Positions 1 to 7,323 of a stretch of 64,000 bases of DNA are shown piece after piece. The number at the start of each line of letters is the position of its first letter. Within the stretch, counting starts at the first letter, position 1. The notes under the pieces are model-generated. The model had not been told where the DNA came from. It made no database searches and saw nothing but the letters and a program-made list of their open reading frames with translations. The stretch covers positions 1 to 64,000 of the forward strand of contig JAFEFF010000216.1 of assembly GCA_018240745.1 (NCBI GenBank), given 5' to 3'. The translations under genes and the position numbers were made by a program. The stretch comes from Pseudomonadota bacterium (GTDB lineage Bacteria > Pseudomonadota > Alphaproteobacteria > Reyranellales > Reyranellaceae).

Positions 1-116
1 GCGACGGCGCCTTGATGAACGGGTTGTTCGCCTATCGCCGCGCCATGATCGCCGCCAAGCCGCATCTGCGCGAGGTGATCCGCAATATCGGCCGGGGTCA
101 CGAACTGCCGGCGTAG
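1..116 (+). CDS. 3' end of an unidentified CDS
   Basis: An open frame enters the window and stops at TAG 114-116, giving 37 residues that end in GRGHELPA. The peptide is basic and probably helical (LFAYRRAMIAAKPHLREVI), but it is too short to assign. Its last 19 bases overlap convergently with the end of the Rieske gene. The frame and stop are seen; that it is a real gene rests on its good codon pattern and its position. Confidence 0.4.
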   Translation, partial: DGALMNGLFAYRRAMIAAKPHLREVIRNIGRGHELPA

Positions 117-775
117 GCCTCGCCCAGCTGCTGGTGGAATTGCGCCACCAGAGCGCTGCCGCGCGCCGATGTGTCGTTGGCGCGCTCCTTCTGCTCGGTC
201 TCGCAGGTCTCCTTGATGGTTGCTGCGGAGAACTTCTGCGCCTCGACCGCGCCGCCGAACACATGCGTGAAGAGCTTGGTCCGCAGGAAGGTGTGCGGCA
301 CGACCTGCTCGACAAGCACGACCGGCCCTGAGCGCCGCATCACCAGCAACGGCCAGAACCAGGCGAATTCCGGCTCGCTGGCGTCCTGGCTGCCGAGCAG
401 GTGCTCCATGCAGACCTTCCAGTTGCACGCCATGTCGGTGACGATCGTGCCGCTGTAGGGCTGGCCGGGGCCGGGCGGGAAGAAGCCCGACGAGGCACCC
501 TCGATGGCGAAGAACACCAGGCCGGCCATCTGCCGCATCGGCAGCACGGCGAGGTCATTGGCGCCCGGCGACGTGTCGGCCGGCGCGACCGGCGGAGGCG
601 CACTCACGAACTTGCCCTGCAGGTCGTAGGTCCAGCCGTGGAAGCGGCAACGAAACGTCTCGCAGTTGCCTGCAGGCTGGCCGGCGACCGGCATGTTCTG
701 GTGCCGGCAGGCATTGCGCAGCACGCGCACCGCGCCCTCGCGGTCGCGCACGCCCAGCACGCTCCAGCCGCCCAC
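98..775 (-). CDS. Rieske [2Fe-2S] protein, ring-hydroxylating oxygenase alpha-like, start uncertain
   Basis: The Rieske cluster motif is intact: C-R-H, then C-R-F-H about 17 residues later, inside a typical NACRHQNMP...CRFHGWTYD context. Electrons would pass through this cluster to a terminal site. The catalytic half looks incomplete: after NWK the text reads CMEHLLGSQD, where ring-hydroxylating oxygenases have the two iron-binding His residues. The coordinates use the only canonical in-frame start (GTG at 775), but family-like sequence (QTTDYTQGDAFQAEKRTVF) continues upstream to about 904. There a strong AGGAGG is followed by no ATG, GTG or TTG. With that extension the protein would be about 268 aa, short for the family. 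It diverges from the diiron oxidase gene across a palindrome-bearing promoter. Confidence 0.75.
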   Translation of the reverse strand: MGGWSVLGVRDREGAVRVLRNACRHQNMPVAGQPAGNCETFRCRFHGWTYDLQGKFVSAPPPVAPADTSPGANDLAVLPMRQMAGLVFFAIEGASSGFFPPGPGQPYSGTIVTDMACNWKVCMEHLLGSQDASEPEFAWFWPLLVMRRSGPVVLVEQVVPHTFLRTKLFTHVFGGAVEAQKFSAATIKETCETEQKERANDTSARGSALVAQFHQQLGEAYAGSS

Positions 776-898
776 CGACTGGGCGAGGAAATCGCCGGGC
801 CGGCCGATCTGGCCCTCGGCGCAGAGCGGCAGCCAGCCCTGGCTGAAGACGGTGCGCTTCTCGGCCTGAAATGCGTCGCCTTGGGTGTAATCGGTCGT

Positions 899-908
899 TT
901 GTATACGA
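899..908. promoter_or_regulatory. GntR-type operator half-match TTGTATACGA
   Basis: TTGTATACGA differs at one position from the perfect palindrome at 951-960. It lies at the expected start of the Rieske gene. FCD-type GntR regulators commonly bind TNGTNNNACNA-like palindromes, and such a regulator is encoded three genes away. Function is inferred. Confidence 0.5.
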
Positions 909-910
909 AC

Positions 911-916
911 CCTCCT
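911..916 (-). promoter_or_regulatory. Shine-Dalgarno AGGAGG without a canonical start
   Basis: AGGAGG on the minus strand faces the Rieske reading frame. Six bases downstream the in-frame codon is ATA (902-904). No ATG, GTG or TTG occurs in frame between 973 and 775. Either a rare start codon is used, or the start was lost by mutation or sequencing error. Confidence 0.5.
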
Positions 917-931
917 GATTGCACCTCGAAT

Positions 932-959
932 TTGACCGATCCGAGCGTTTTTGTATACA
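932..959 (+). promoter_or_regulatory. Candidate sigma70 promoter for the diiron oxidase operon
   Basis: TTGACC (932-937) and TATACA (954-959) are separated by 16 bases. The -10 hexamer lies inside the palindrome TTGTATACAA, the usual layout for a repressor-controlled promoter. Confidence 0.45.
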
Positions 960-960
960 A
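951..960. promoter_or_regulatory. GntR-type operator, perfect palindrome TTGTATACAA
   Basis: A perfect 10-bp palindrome lies 30 bases before the diiron oxidase start and overlaps the -10 element proposed below. Binding there would block transcription. The neighbouring GntR/FCD gene is the obvious candidate regulator. The match is seen; binding is inference. Confidence 0.55.
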
Positions 961-990
961 TCTTCTCCCATCAAATCCAAAGGAGGTCCC

Positions 991-1722
991 ATGGCCAAGA
1001 GCGCGTTCCGTCAGGCTCTCGAAGACGCCATCGAGCAGCGCCATTCGGCAGTGCACCCGTGGAGCGAGGCCTGGACCTCGGGCAAGCTGAACCGCGGCCA
1101 GCTCGCCGAGTGGGTGAAGCAGCACTTCCACTATGTCAGCCACTTCGCCGAGTGGGTCGCCGCGGTCTATGCCAACTGCCCACACCCGGACGTCCAGCAC
1201 TTCCTGCTCGAGAACGTCACCGAGGAGGAAGGCCTGGTCGGCATGCATGGCGCCGCGCCAGTGCGCCATTCCGACCTGCTGCTCGAGTTCGGCGAAGTGT
1301 GCGGCAAGAGCCGCGACGAGATCCTCAATGCGCAGATCAACGGCGAGCTGCTGCCGGAAACGCTCGGCCTGCAGAGCTGGTGCACGGTGCAGTCGCGCAA
1401 GCCGTTCGTCGAGGCGCTGTCGGGCCTGCTGATCGGGCTGGAGAGCCAGGTACCGCGCATCTACAGCAAGACCACGCCGCCGCTGCTCGAGAAGTACGGC
1501 TTCAGCGAGGAAGAGGTCACCTTCTTCACCATCCATATCGCCGCCGACGTCGAGCATGGCGAGAAGGGCTTCGAGATCGTCGAGAAGTACGCCACCACCG
1601 ACGAGCAGCGCGCCGCCTGCGTGCGCAACGTGCGCGAGGCGACAATGATGCGCCGGCTCTATCTCGACGGCGTGTGGCGCACCTTCGTCGAGAAGAAGGC
1701 GAAGCAGAAGCTCGCGGCGTAA
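991..1722 (+). CDS. Heme-oxygenase-like diiron oxidase (TenA/PqqC/CADD superfamily)
   Basis: This 243-residue all-helical protein belongs to the iron-containing redox enzyme group. The six-ligand set of CADD-type diiron oxidases is readable: E79 and H86 (spaced seven, as in CADD), E151, then H182-x3-D186-x2-H189. That favours an O2-activating metalloenzyme over a TenA thiaminase or PqqC, which lack the full set. The start follows a strong AAAGGAGG (979-985). It leads an operon with the GlcG-like protein and the GntR regulator, and it diverges from a Rieske protein that could supply electrons. The substrate is unknown. Confidence 0.8.
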   Translation: MAKSAFRQALEDAIEQRHSAVHPWSEAWTSGKLNRGQLAEWVKQHFHYVSHFAEWVAAVYANCPHPDVQHFLLENVTEEEGLVGMHGAAPVRHSDLLLEFGEVCGKSRDEILNAQINGELLPETLGLQSWCTVQSRKPFVEALSGLLIGLESQVPRIYSKTTPPLLEKYGFSEEEVTFFTIHIAADVEHGEKGFEIVEKYATTDEQRAACVRNVREATMMRRLYLDGVWRTFVEKKAKQKLAA

Positions 1723-1726
1723 GAAC

Positions 1727-1756
1727 TTCCTCCCCGCGCTTGCGCGCAGGGAGGAA
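1727..1756 (+). other. Hairpin between diiron oxidase and GlcG-like gene
   Basis: TTCCTCCC at 1727-1734 pairs with GGGAGGAA at 1749-1756, and an inner GCGC/GCGC pair extends the stem. On the plus strand it is followed by A-rich sequence and not a U run. It is therefore more likely an mRNA-stabilising or processing hairpin than a terminator. Confidence 0.4.
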
Positions 1757-1774
1757 AAAGAAAGAGCCCCTCAC

Positions 1775-2200
1775 ATGCACACGTACAAGACGCTCACGCT
1801 CGCCGAGGCGCATCTGATGCTCGACGCAGCGCAGAAGAAGGCGGAGGAGCTCGGCGTGCCCGAGGTCCTCTGCGTCGCCGACAATGCCGGCTACCCGATC
1901 GCCCTGCGTCGGCTCGACGGCGGCAAGGTGACGAGCGTGCAGATCGCCATGAACAAGGCGTTCACCGCGGCGGGCCATCGCAAGCGCACCGATAACTACA
2001 AGAACTCGCTGCCTGGCGAGGAAGCGTTCGGCATCTGGACCCAGCATGGCGGCCGCTTCACGGTGTTCGTCGGCGGCTTCCCGATCTTCGTCGACGGCCA
2101 GTGCGTCGGCGGCATCGGTGCCTCGGGCGGCAACGGCGAGCAGGACATCGCCTGCTGCGAAGCTGGCATCGCCGCCTTCATGGCGACGCTCGGCAAATAG
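1775..2200 (+). CDS. GlcG/HbpS family protein
   Basis: A 141-residue protein with the usual GlcG/HbpS layout: an N-terminal helix (LAEAHLMLDAAQKKAEELG), a central strand region with GYPIALRRLDGG, and the C-terminal glycine-rich GGIGASGGNGEQD. Relatives bind heme or small ligands and often sit beside oxygenases or dehydrogenases as helper proteins of unclear role. No signal peptide is visible, so it should be cytoplasmic. It lies 52 bases after the diiron oxidase and 4 bases before the GntR gene, as part of one operon. A heme- or cofactor-handling role for the neighbouring oxidases is inference. Confidence 0.8.
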   Translation: MHTYKTLTLAEAHLMLDAAQKKAEELGVPEVLCVADNAGYPIALRRLDGGKVTSVQIAMNKAFTAAGHRKRTDNYKNSLPGEEAFGIWTQHGGRFTVFVGGFPIFVDGQCVGGIGASGGNGEQDIACCEAGIAAFMATLGK

Positions 2201-2204
2201 GCAG

Positions 2205-2849
2205 ATGAGCGACCGGTCCCTCTCCGAGCTGGTCAGCGAGCAGATCCGCGGCCGCATCCTCGACGGCACGCTGAAGCCCGGCGAGCGGCTGGTCGAGGAC
2301 CGGCTGTCGGCCGAGCTCGGCGTGTCGCGTGTGCCGGTGCGCGAGGCGCTGCGCGGCTTGTCGGCCGAGGGGCTGGTGACCCTCCTGCCCCGCCGCGGGG
2401 CGACCGTCGTCGAGGTGACGCCCGAGACCGTGACCGAGCTGGTCGAGGTCCGCGCCCTGCTCGAGGGCCTCAATGCCCGACTCGCGGCGCAACGGCACGA
2501 TCCGGAGATCGTCGCCCAGCTCGAGGACACGCTGGCGCGCGGCAACGAAGCCGCCGAGACCGGCACCGCCGAGGAGCTTGCGCGCCTCAATGCCGAGTTC
2601 CACGAACGGCTGGCCGAAGCGAGCCGCAATTCCGTCCTGTCCGACGTCATGCGGGGCTTGCGCGAGCGCACCTCGATCGCTTTCGCGATCAACGGCCGCG
2701 CCCGCGCGCGCGAGGACTGGGAGGAGCACGCCGGCATCCTTGCCGCCGTCATCGCCGGCGACGCCGAGCTCGCCGCCCTGCTCGCCAACCGACACGTCCA
2801 GAACGCCGCGGCCGCCTTCGCCAACTCGATGAAGAAGAGCGCCGCGTAA
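2205..2849 (+). CDS. GntR family transcriptional regulator (FCD/FadR-type)
   Basis: 214 residues. An N-terminal winged helix (about residues 5-72, with RLSAELGVSRVPVREALRGLSAEG) is followed by an all-helical FCD ligand domain. FCD domains bind organic acids, often through a metal; candidate ligands here are the His residues in LNAEFHERL and LLANRHVQ. The start is ATG 2205, four bases after the GlcG-like stop. Palindromes TTGTATACAA and TTGTATACGA in the divergent promoter upstream are its likely targets, so it probably represses its own operon and the Rieske gene until a pathway acid appears. Confidence 0.88.
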   Translation: MSDRSLSELVSEQIRGRILDGTLKPGERLVEDRLSAELGVSRVPVREALRGLSAEGLVTLLPRRGATVVEVTPETVTELVEVRALLEGLNARLAAQRHDPEIVAQLEDTLARGNEAAETGTAEELARLNAEFHERLAEASRNSVLSDVMRGLRERTSIAFAINGRARAREDWEEHAGILAAVIAGDAELAALLANRHVQNAAAAFANSMKKSAA

Positions 2850-2853
2850 CTCC

Positions 2854-3645
2854 TCAGCGCCCCTTCATCGGCAGGCCGCCGAGGTGCGTGCCGGCGTCGA
2901 CGATCAGGAACTCGCCGGTGATGTTGCTGGCGCTGGTCAGAAAGAAGATCGCCGCCTCCGCCATCTGCTCCGGCGTGCCGGCCTGGCGCAGCGGCGTGGT
3001 CTGTTCCTGCGCGGCCTTCAGCTTCTCGTAGTCGTCCTGACCGAGCGCACCGAGCAGCCAGCGGGTCTGAATGAAGCCGGGGCACACCGTGTTGACGCGC
3101 ACCGCCGGGCCGAACCAGCGCGCCAGCGACAGCGTCAGCGTGTTCAGCGCGCCCTTCGACGCGGCGTACGGAATCGACGTGCCGACGCCCATCACGCCAG
3201 CGATCGACGAAATGTTGACGATCGAGCCGCGCTCCTTGTTCGCGTCCCACTGCCTCTTCATCGTCGGATAGACCGCGCGGCTCATCATGTAGGGGCCTGT
3301 GACATTGACCCGCAGGATGCGGTCGAAGTCCTCGGGCGTGACGCCGTCGAGGTCGCCCTGGCTCTGGAACTTGGTCGTGCCGGCGTTGTTGATCAGCCCG
3401 TCGATGCGGCCCCAAGCCTTCACCGTCTCGGCGGCGAGCTTGCGGCAGTCGGCGTCCTGCCCCATGTCGGCCTGCACCAGGATGGCCTGCACGCCCTTGG
3501 CCTTGACCTTCTCGTAGGTCTCATCGGCCTCCTTCTTGCTCTTCGTGTAGTTGATCGCGACATTCCAGCCGCGGCCCGCGAGATCGACCGCGCAGGCGGC
3601 GCCCAGCCCCGTCGCCGACCCAGTCACGATTGCCACCTTGGCCAT
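2854..3645 (-). CDS. SDR family NAD(P)-dependent oxidoreductase
   Basis: 263 residues with the Rossmann motif TGSATGLG near the N-terminus, NNAG, a catalytic Ser region (NISSIAG) and YAASK. These mark a classical short-chain dehydrogenase/reductase. The start at 3645 is preceded by GGGAGGAGA. An insertion after the nucleotide site (NYTKSKKEADETYEKVKAKG) is typical of FabG-like members. It converges with the GntR gene, leaving four bases between stops. Substrate unknown; its setting suggests oxidation of an alcohol made by the oxygenase cluster. Confidence 0.85.
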   Translation of the reverse strand: MAKVAIVTGSATGLGAACAVDLAGRGWNVAINYTKSKKEADETYEKVKAKGVQAILVQADMGQDADCRKLAAETVKAWGRIDGLINNAGTTKFQSQGDLDGVTPEDFDRILRVNVTGPYMMSRAVYPTMKRQWDANKERGSIVNISSIAGVMGVGTSIPYAASKGALNTLTLSLARWFGPAVRVNTVCPGFIQTRWLLGALGQDDYEKLKAAQEQTTPLRQAGTPEQMAEAAIFFLTSASNITGEFLIVDAGTHLGGLPMKGR

Positions 3646-3710
3646 GTTCTCCTCCCGATAGGTTTGCCCCAATGACGCAGAGGGCGATTCATAGGCTAGG
3701 ATGCGCGGCC

Positions 3711-4475
3711 ATGGCAGACCTCTTTTCGCTCAAGAACCGCATCGCGCTGGTTACTGGCGCCTCGCGCGGCCTCGGCCGCGACATGGCCGTCACCCTGGCC
3801 GGAGCCGGCGCCACCGTGCTGTGCGCGGGCCGTGCCGCCAAGGACCTCGACGCCACCGTCAAGGCGATCAAGCGCAAGAGGGGAAAGGCCGAAGCGGTGA
3901 TCCTCGATGTCACCAGCGAGGACAGCATCCAGGGCGGGGTACGCACGCTCCTGCGCAAGCACCGTCGCATCGACATCCTCGTGAACAATGCCGGCGTGAT
4001 CCATCGCGAGCACATCGTCGACACCGCCACGCCCGACTACCGCAAGGTGATCGAGACCGACCTGATCGGACCGTTCGCGTTGGCGCGCGAAGTCGGCCGC
4101 CACATGCTGGCGCGCGAGTACGGCCGCATCGTCAACATCTCCTCGATCATGGCGCTGCTGGGCCGCGGCACGGTTGCGGGCTACGTCTCGGCCAAGCACG
4201 GCATGACCGGGCTGACCAAGAACCTCGCCGCCGAGTTCGGCCCGCACGTCACCGCCAACGCGATCGCGCCGGGCTACATCCGCACCGAGCTCAACGTGCC
4301 GCTGCAGCGGGACAGGAAGTTCTGCGCCATGCTCGAGCAGCGCACCGCGGCCAGCCGCTGGGGTACGCCGTCCGACCTGCGCGGCGCCCTGCTGCTGCTC
4401 GCCTCCGATGCCAGCGCGTACATCACCGGCCACACGCTGGTGGTGGATGGCGGCATGACGACGATATTGGCGTGA
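3711..4475 (+). CDS. SDR family oxidoreductase (gluconate 5-dehydrogenase-like)
   Basis: 254 residues. TGASRGLGRD binds the nucleotide, NNAGV follows, and the active site reads NISSIMALLG...YVSAKHG. The C-terminal VVDGGMT is typical of SDRs. It resembles the gluconate 5-dehydrogenase/2-deoxy-D-gluconate 3-dehydrogenase branch, but substrate cannot be fixed from sequence. It is divergent from the preceding SDR (65 bases apart), and its TGA overlaps the GTG start of the next gene, so the two are translationally coupled. Confidence 0.85.
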   Translation: MADLFSLKNRIALVTGASRGLGRDMAVTLAGAGATVLCAGRAAKDLDATVKAIKRKRGKAEAVILDVTSEDSIQGGVRTLLRKHRRIDILVNNAGVIHREHIVDTATPDYRKVIETDLIGPFALAREVGRHMLAREYGRIVNISSIMALLGRGTVAGYVSAKHGMTGLTKNLAAEFGPHVTANAIAPGYIRTELNVPLQRDRKFCAMLEQRTAASRWGTPSDLRGALLLLASDASAYITGHTLVVDGGMTTILA

Positions 4476-4963
4476 ACAACTTCCGCTTGCCGCGCTGGGT
4501 GATCCCGGTCGTCTTCGCAGGCCTGGCGGCGTTCGGGCTCGCCGTGTGGCTCGGCTGGATCCGCGATCCGACGGTTGCCAAGTCCGACTATGTCGGCACG
4601 ATCGACGTCTCCGCCGGGGACGCCCGCCTCTACCGGCCGGTGCCGTTCGACTGGACGGTCGACAGCCGGGCCGGCAGCATCAAAGGGAGCGACACCGCCT
4701 ACGTGCGGATCGATACCTCGGGCGAGTTGCCGCTGATCTGCGGCTGGCTCCGGCTCGACAAGGGCGGCGCCTCCCTCCGTGCCACGCGCTGGCTGAGCGA
4801 AGCCCGCCTCAAGGTCGGCGACCTCCGGGTCGCGGCGCTGTTCATCGCCCCAACCGACAAGCCTCCGGGCGACGGCCTCAACGCCGGCTGCGCGCGACTC
4901 CTGGAAGACAAGCCCAGCCCCAACGCGCCGCTATCGCTCGAAGGCCACGCCGTCCGCGAGTAG
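4472..4963 (+). CDS. Membrane-anchored protein of unknown function
   Basis: 163 residues starting at GTG 4472, inside the stop of the SDR gene (GTGA overlap). One N-terminal transmembrane helix (PVVFAGLAAFGLAVWLGWI) is followed by a beta-rich outer part with two Cys (LICGW, NAGCARLL) that could form a disulfide if periplasmic. No family was recognised. Coupling to a cytoplasmic SDR is curious and may only reflect compact packing. Confidence 0.65.
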   Translation: MNNFRLPRWVIPVVFAGLAAFGLAVWLGWIRDPTVAKSDYVGTIDVSAGDARLYRPVPFDWTVDSRAGSIKGSDTAYVRIDTSGELPLICGWLRLDKGGASLRATRWLSEARLKVGDLRVAALFIAPTDKPPGDGLNAGCARLLEDKPSPNAPLSLEGHAVRE

Positions 4964-5000
4964 ATTTCCCAAGTGGAACGGCCTCCAATCCGATAAACCC

Positions 5001-5036
5001 GTCGTCCCGACCGGAGCGGTCCGGCGGAATCCCGCG
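5001..5036. repeat. Partial copy of repeat family B
   Basis: GTCGTCCCGACCGGAGCG at 5001-5018 matches the core of the elements at 22240, 26406 and 43269. It is followed by GGTCCGGCGGAATCCCGC. Here it stands alone, just before the start of the dehydrogenase gene. Confidence 0.45.
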
Positions 5037-5050
5037 CCTCAGGAGACGCC

Positions 5051-6010
5051 ATGACCAATCGTGCCCATGTCCTGCTGTGGACCGACAACACCACGGCCTA
5101 TCTCGACGCCATCAAGGCGGCGGGCCTCGCCGATCGCGTCGCCATCGACACCCTGCCCCGCAAGGACAAGCCCTCGGCCGAGCAGCTCGCCCGCACCGAG
5201 GTGCTGATGGCACCGGTGGTGCCGCCTGGCCTGCTGCCGTCGATGCCGAAGCTCCGCTGGGCGCAAGCGATGACGGCCGGCGTCGAGGGCTGGCTGGCGC
5301 TGCCCGACCTGCCGAAGAACCTCGCGCTGACCTGCGCGCGCGGCACACACACCGAATCGATGCCCGAGAACATCATCGCCTCGCTGCTCTATGTCGCGAA
5401 GCCGCTGGCGGTCGCCGCCGCCAACAAGCGGGCCGGCAAGTGGGTGCACACCGTGGCCCAGCCGCTGACCGGCAAGACGCTCGGCATCCTGGGCCTCGGC
5501 GCGGTCGCCGGCGAGGTCGCGCGCATGGCCAAGGCGTTCGGCATGAAGGTGATCGGCACCAAACGCCGGCCGGAGAAGATCGCCAACGTCGACGAGGTGC
5601 TGCCGGCCGAGCGCACCGACGAGGTGCTGGCGAAGTCCGACTTCCTGTTGCTTCTGCTGCCGGCCACGCCGGCGACGGACAACTTCATCGATGCCGAGCG
5701 GCTCGCGAAGATGAAGCCGACTGCCTGGCTGCTGAACTTCGGCCGCGGCCATCTCATCAAGGACGACGACCTGATCGCGGCGGTGAACGGCAAGACCATC
5801 GCCGGGGCCGTGCTCGACGTATTCCGCCAGGAGCCCTTGCCGGCCGAGCATCCATTCTGGAAGACCGAGGGCATCCTGGTGCTGCCGCACATCGGCGGAC
5901 CGCACCCTCAGCGCGACCGCTTCGTCGCCAGGCTGTTCGTCGACAATCTCGGGCGGTTCCTCGACGGCACGCCGCTCAAGGAACTTGTTGACCGAACCGC
6001 CGGGTATTAG
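5051..6010 (+). CDS. D-isomer specific 2-hydroxyacid dehydrogenase family protein
   Basis: 319 residues. The NAD-binding half contains GILGLGAVAGEVA, and the catalytic trio is visible as Arg in NFGRGHLI, Glu in FRQEPLP and His in LPHIGG. This is the glyoxylate/hydroxypyruvate reductase-like branch, which reduces 2-oxoacids or oxidises D-2-hydroxyacids in the cytoplasm. SD AGGAGA precedes ATG 5051. It may finish the breakdown route served by the oxygenase cluster; substrate unknown. Confidence 0.85.
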   Translation: MTNRAHVLLWTDNTTAYLDAIKAAGLADRVAIDTLPRKDKPSAEQLARTEVLMAPVVPPGLLPSMPKLRWAQAMTAGVEGWLALPDLPKNLALTCARGTHTESMPENIIASLLYVAKPLAVAAANKRAGKWVHTVAQPLTGKTLGILGLGAVAGEVARMAKAFGMKVIGTKRRPEKIANVDEVLPAERTDEVLAKSDFLLLLLPATPATDNFIDAERLAKMKPTAWLLNFGRGHLIKDDDLIAAVNGKTIAGAVLDVFRQEPLPAEHPFWKTEGILVLPHIGGPHPQRDRFVARLFVDNLGRFLDGTPLKELVDRTAGY

Positions 6011-6022
6011 CGTTACATCCCC

Positions 6023-6247
6023 ATGGGCAAGGCTGGTTTCGGTACGATCGTGGCGCTGGTCATTCTGATCGGCGTGCTGATGCTCGCCATCGTCTTCATG
6101 GCGATCGGCTGGAACGCCCCCGAGGGCGGCGAGAAGATGTCGGTCGGCGGCTGGATCGCCATGACCCTGGGCATCGTCGCGACGCTCGCCCTGGGCATCG
6201 GCCTGATGACGCTCATGTTCTACAGCCACAGGAGCGGCCGGGACTGA
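6023..6247 (+). CDS. Small two-helix membrane protein
   Basis: 74 residues with two hydrophobic segments: FGTIVALVILIGVLMLAIVFMAI and WIAMTLGIVATLALGIGLMTL, separated by a short polar loop. The tail FYSHRSGRD is basic. It starts 12 bases after the dehydrogenase stop and ends 3 bases before the ligase gene. No family or function recognised. Confidence 0.65.
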   Translation: MGKAGFGTIVALVILIGVLMLAIVFMAIGWNAPEGGEKMSVGGWIAMTLGIVATLALGIGLMTLMFYSHRSGRD

Positions 6248-6250
6248 AGC

Positions 6251-7300
6251 ATGGCCAAGCTGCTGCCCATGGAGGCCCGCACGGAAGCAGACCTGCCGCG
6301 CGGCCCGGGCTGGCAGTACGAACCGAAATGGGACGGCTTCCGCTGCCTCGCGATCCGCGACGGCGACAAGATCGGGCTCCTGAGCCGCTCGGGCAAGACG
6401 CTGGCGCGCTACTTCCCCGACATGGTGGCGGCGCTGAAGGCGCTGAAGCCCAGGCGCTTCATCCTCGACGGCGAGCTCGCCATTCCCGTCGGCGAGATCC
6501 TCTCCTTCGACGCGCTGCAGCTACGCCTGCATCCGGCCGCCAGCCGCGTGAACAAGCTCGCGGCCGAGACGCCGTCGATCCTGATCGCCTTCGACTTGCT
6601 GCAGAATGCAAGGGGGCTCGATCTGCGCGACCGGCCGCTGAACGAGCGCCGCCGGCAGCTCGAAGCCTTCTTCGACGGGCTCGGCGAGACGCCGGCGCTG
6701 CGCCTGTCGCCCGTCAGCACCAGCCGCGCCGAGGCCGAGCGCTGGTTGAAGCGCGCCGGCGGCGGCGCGCTCGATGGCGTCGTCGCCAAGCGCGCCGACG
6801 ATCCGTACAGGTCGGGCGAGCGGGCGATGGTGAAGGTGAAATCCCTGCGCACCGCGGACTGCGTCGTCGGCGGATTCCGCTATGCCAGCAACAGCCGGCT
6901 CGTCGGCTCCTTGCTGCTCGGCCTGTTCAATGACGAGGGCAAGCTCGACCATGTCGGCTTCACCTCGGGTATTCCTGGCGACAAGCGCGAGGCGCTGACC
7001 CGCAAGGTCGAGGCCCTGAAGGGCGGGCCGGGATTCACGGGCGACGCGCCGGGCGGCCCGAGCCGCTGGTCGACCGAACGCAGCACGCAATGGGAGCCGC
7101 TGAAGCTCGAGCTGGTGGCCGAAGTACAGTACGACCATGCCAGCGGCGAACGCTTCCGGCACGGCACGCGCTTCTTGCGCTGGCGGCCCGACAAGCGCCC
7201 ACACGACTGCACCTTCGAGCAGCTGCGGCAGGAAGTCCGGCCATCTCGACTGTTCCCGACCAAAAAGGTCCGAACCCGGACACGCCTCCCGGCGTTATAG
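6251..7300 (+). CDS. ATP-dependent DNA ligase (LigC-like)
   Basis: 349 residues. The nucleotidyltransferase lysine lies in EPKWDGFR (K26). Other ligase motifs follow (SRSGK, DGELAIP, DGVVAKR, VKVKSLR), then an OB-fold with FRHGTRFLRWRPDK. The enzyme seals nicks with ATP. Length and layout match stand-alone LigC or the ligase part of LigD. No polymerase, nuclease or Ku gene is visible nearby, so a backup repair ligase is more likely than a full end-joining unit. Its C-terminal basic tail (KKVRTRTRLPAL) may touch DNA. Confidence 0.88.
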   Translation: MAKLLPMEARTEADLPRGPGWQYEPKWDGFRCLAIRDGDKIGLLSRSGKTLARYFPDMVAALKALKPRRFILDGELAIPVGEILSFDALQLRLHPAASRVNKLAAETPSILIAFDLLQNARGLDLRDRPLNERRRQLEAFFDGLGETPALRLSPVSTSRAEAERWLKRAGGGALDGVVAKRADDPYRSGERAMVKVKSLRTADCVVGGFRYASNSRLVGSLLLGLFNDEGKLDHVGFTSGIPGDKREALTRKVEALKGGPGFTGDAPGGPSRWSTERSTQWEPLKLELVAEVQYDHASGERFRHGTRFLRWRPDKRPHDCTFEQLRQEVRPSRLFPTKKVRTRTRLPAL

Positions 7301-7323
7301 TCCGGGGAGTCGAGGAGCCGGAT

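Noticed and set aside
991..1722. TenA thiaminase or TenA-type transcription regulator
   Set aside because: The full CADD-type metal ligand set is present and no thiamine genes are nearby.
1727..1756. Hairpin after the diiron oxidase as a rho-independent terminator
   Set aside because: On the sense strand it is followed by A-rich, not U-rich sequence, and the next gene of the operon starts 18 bases on.
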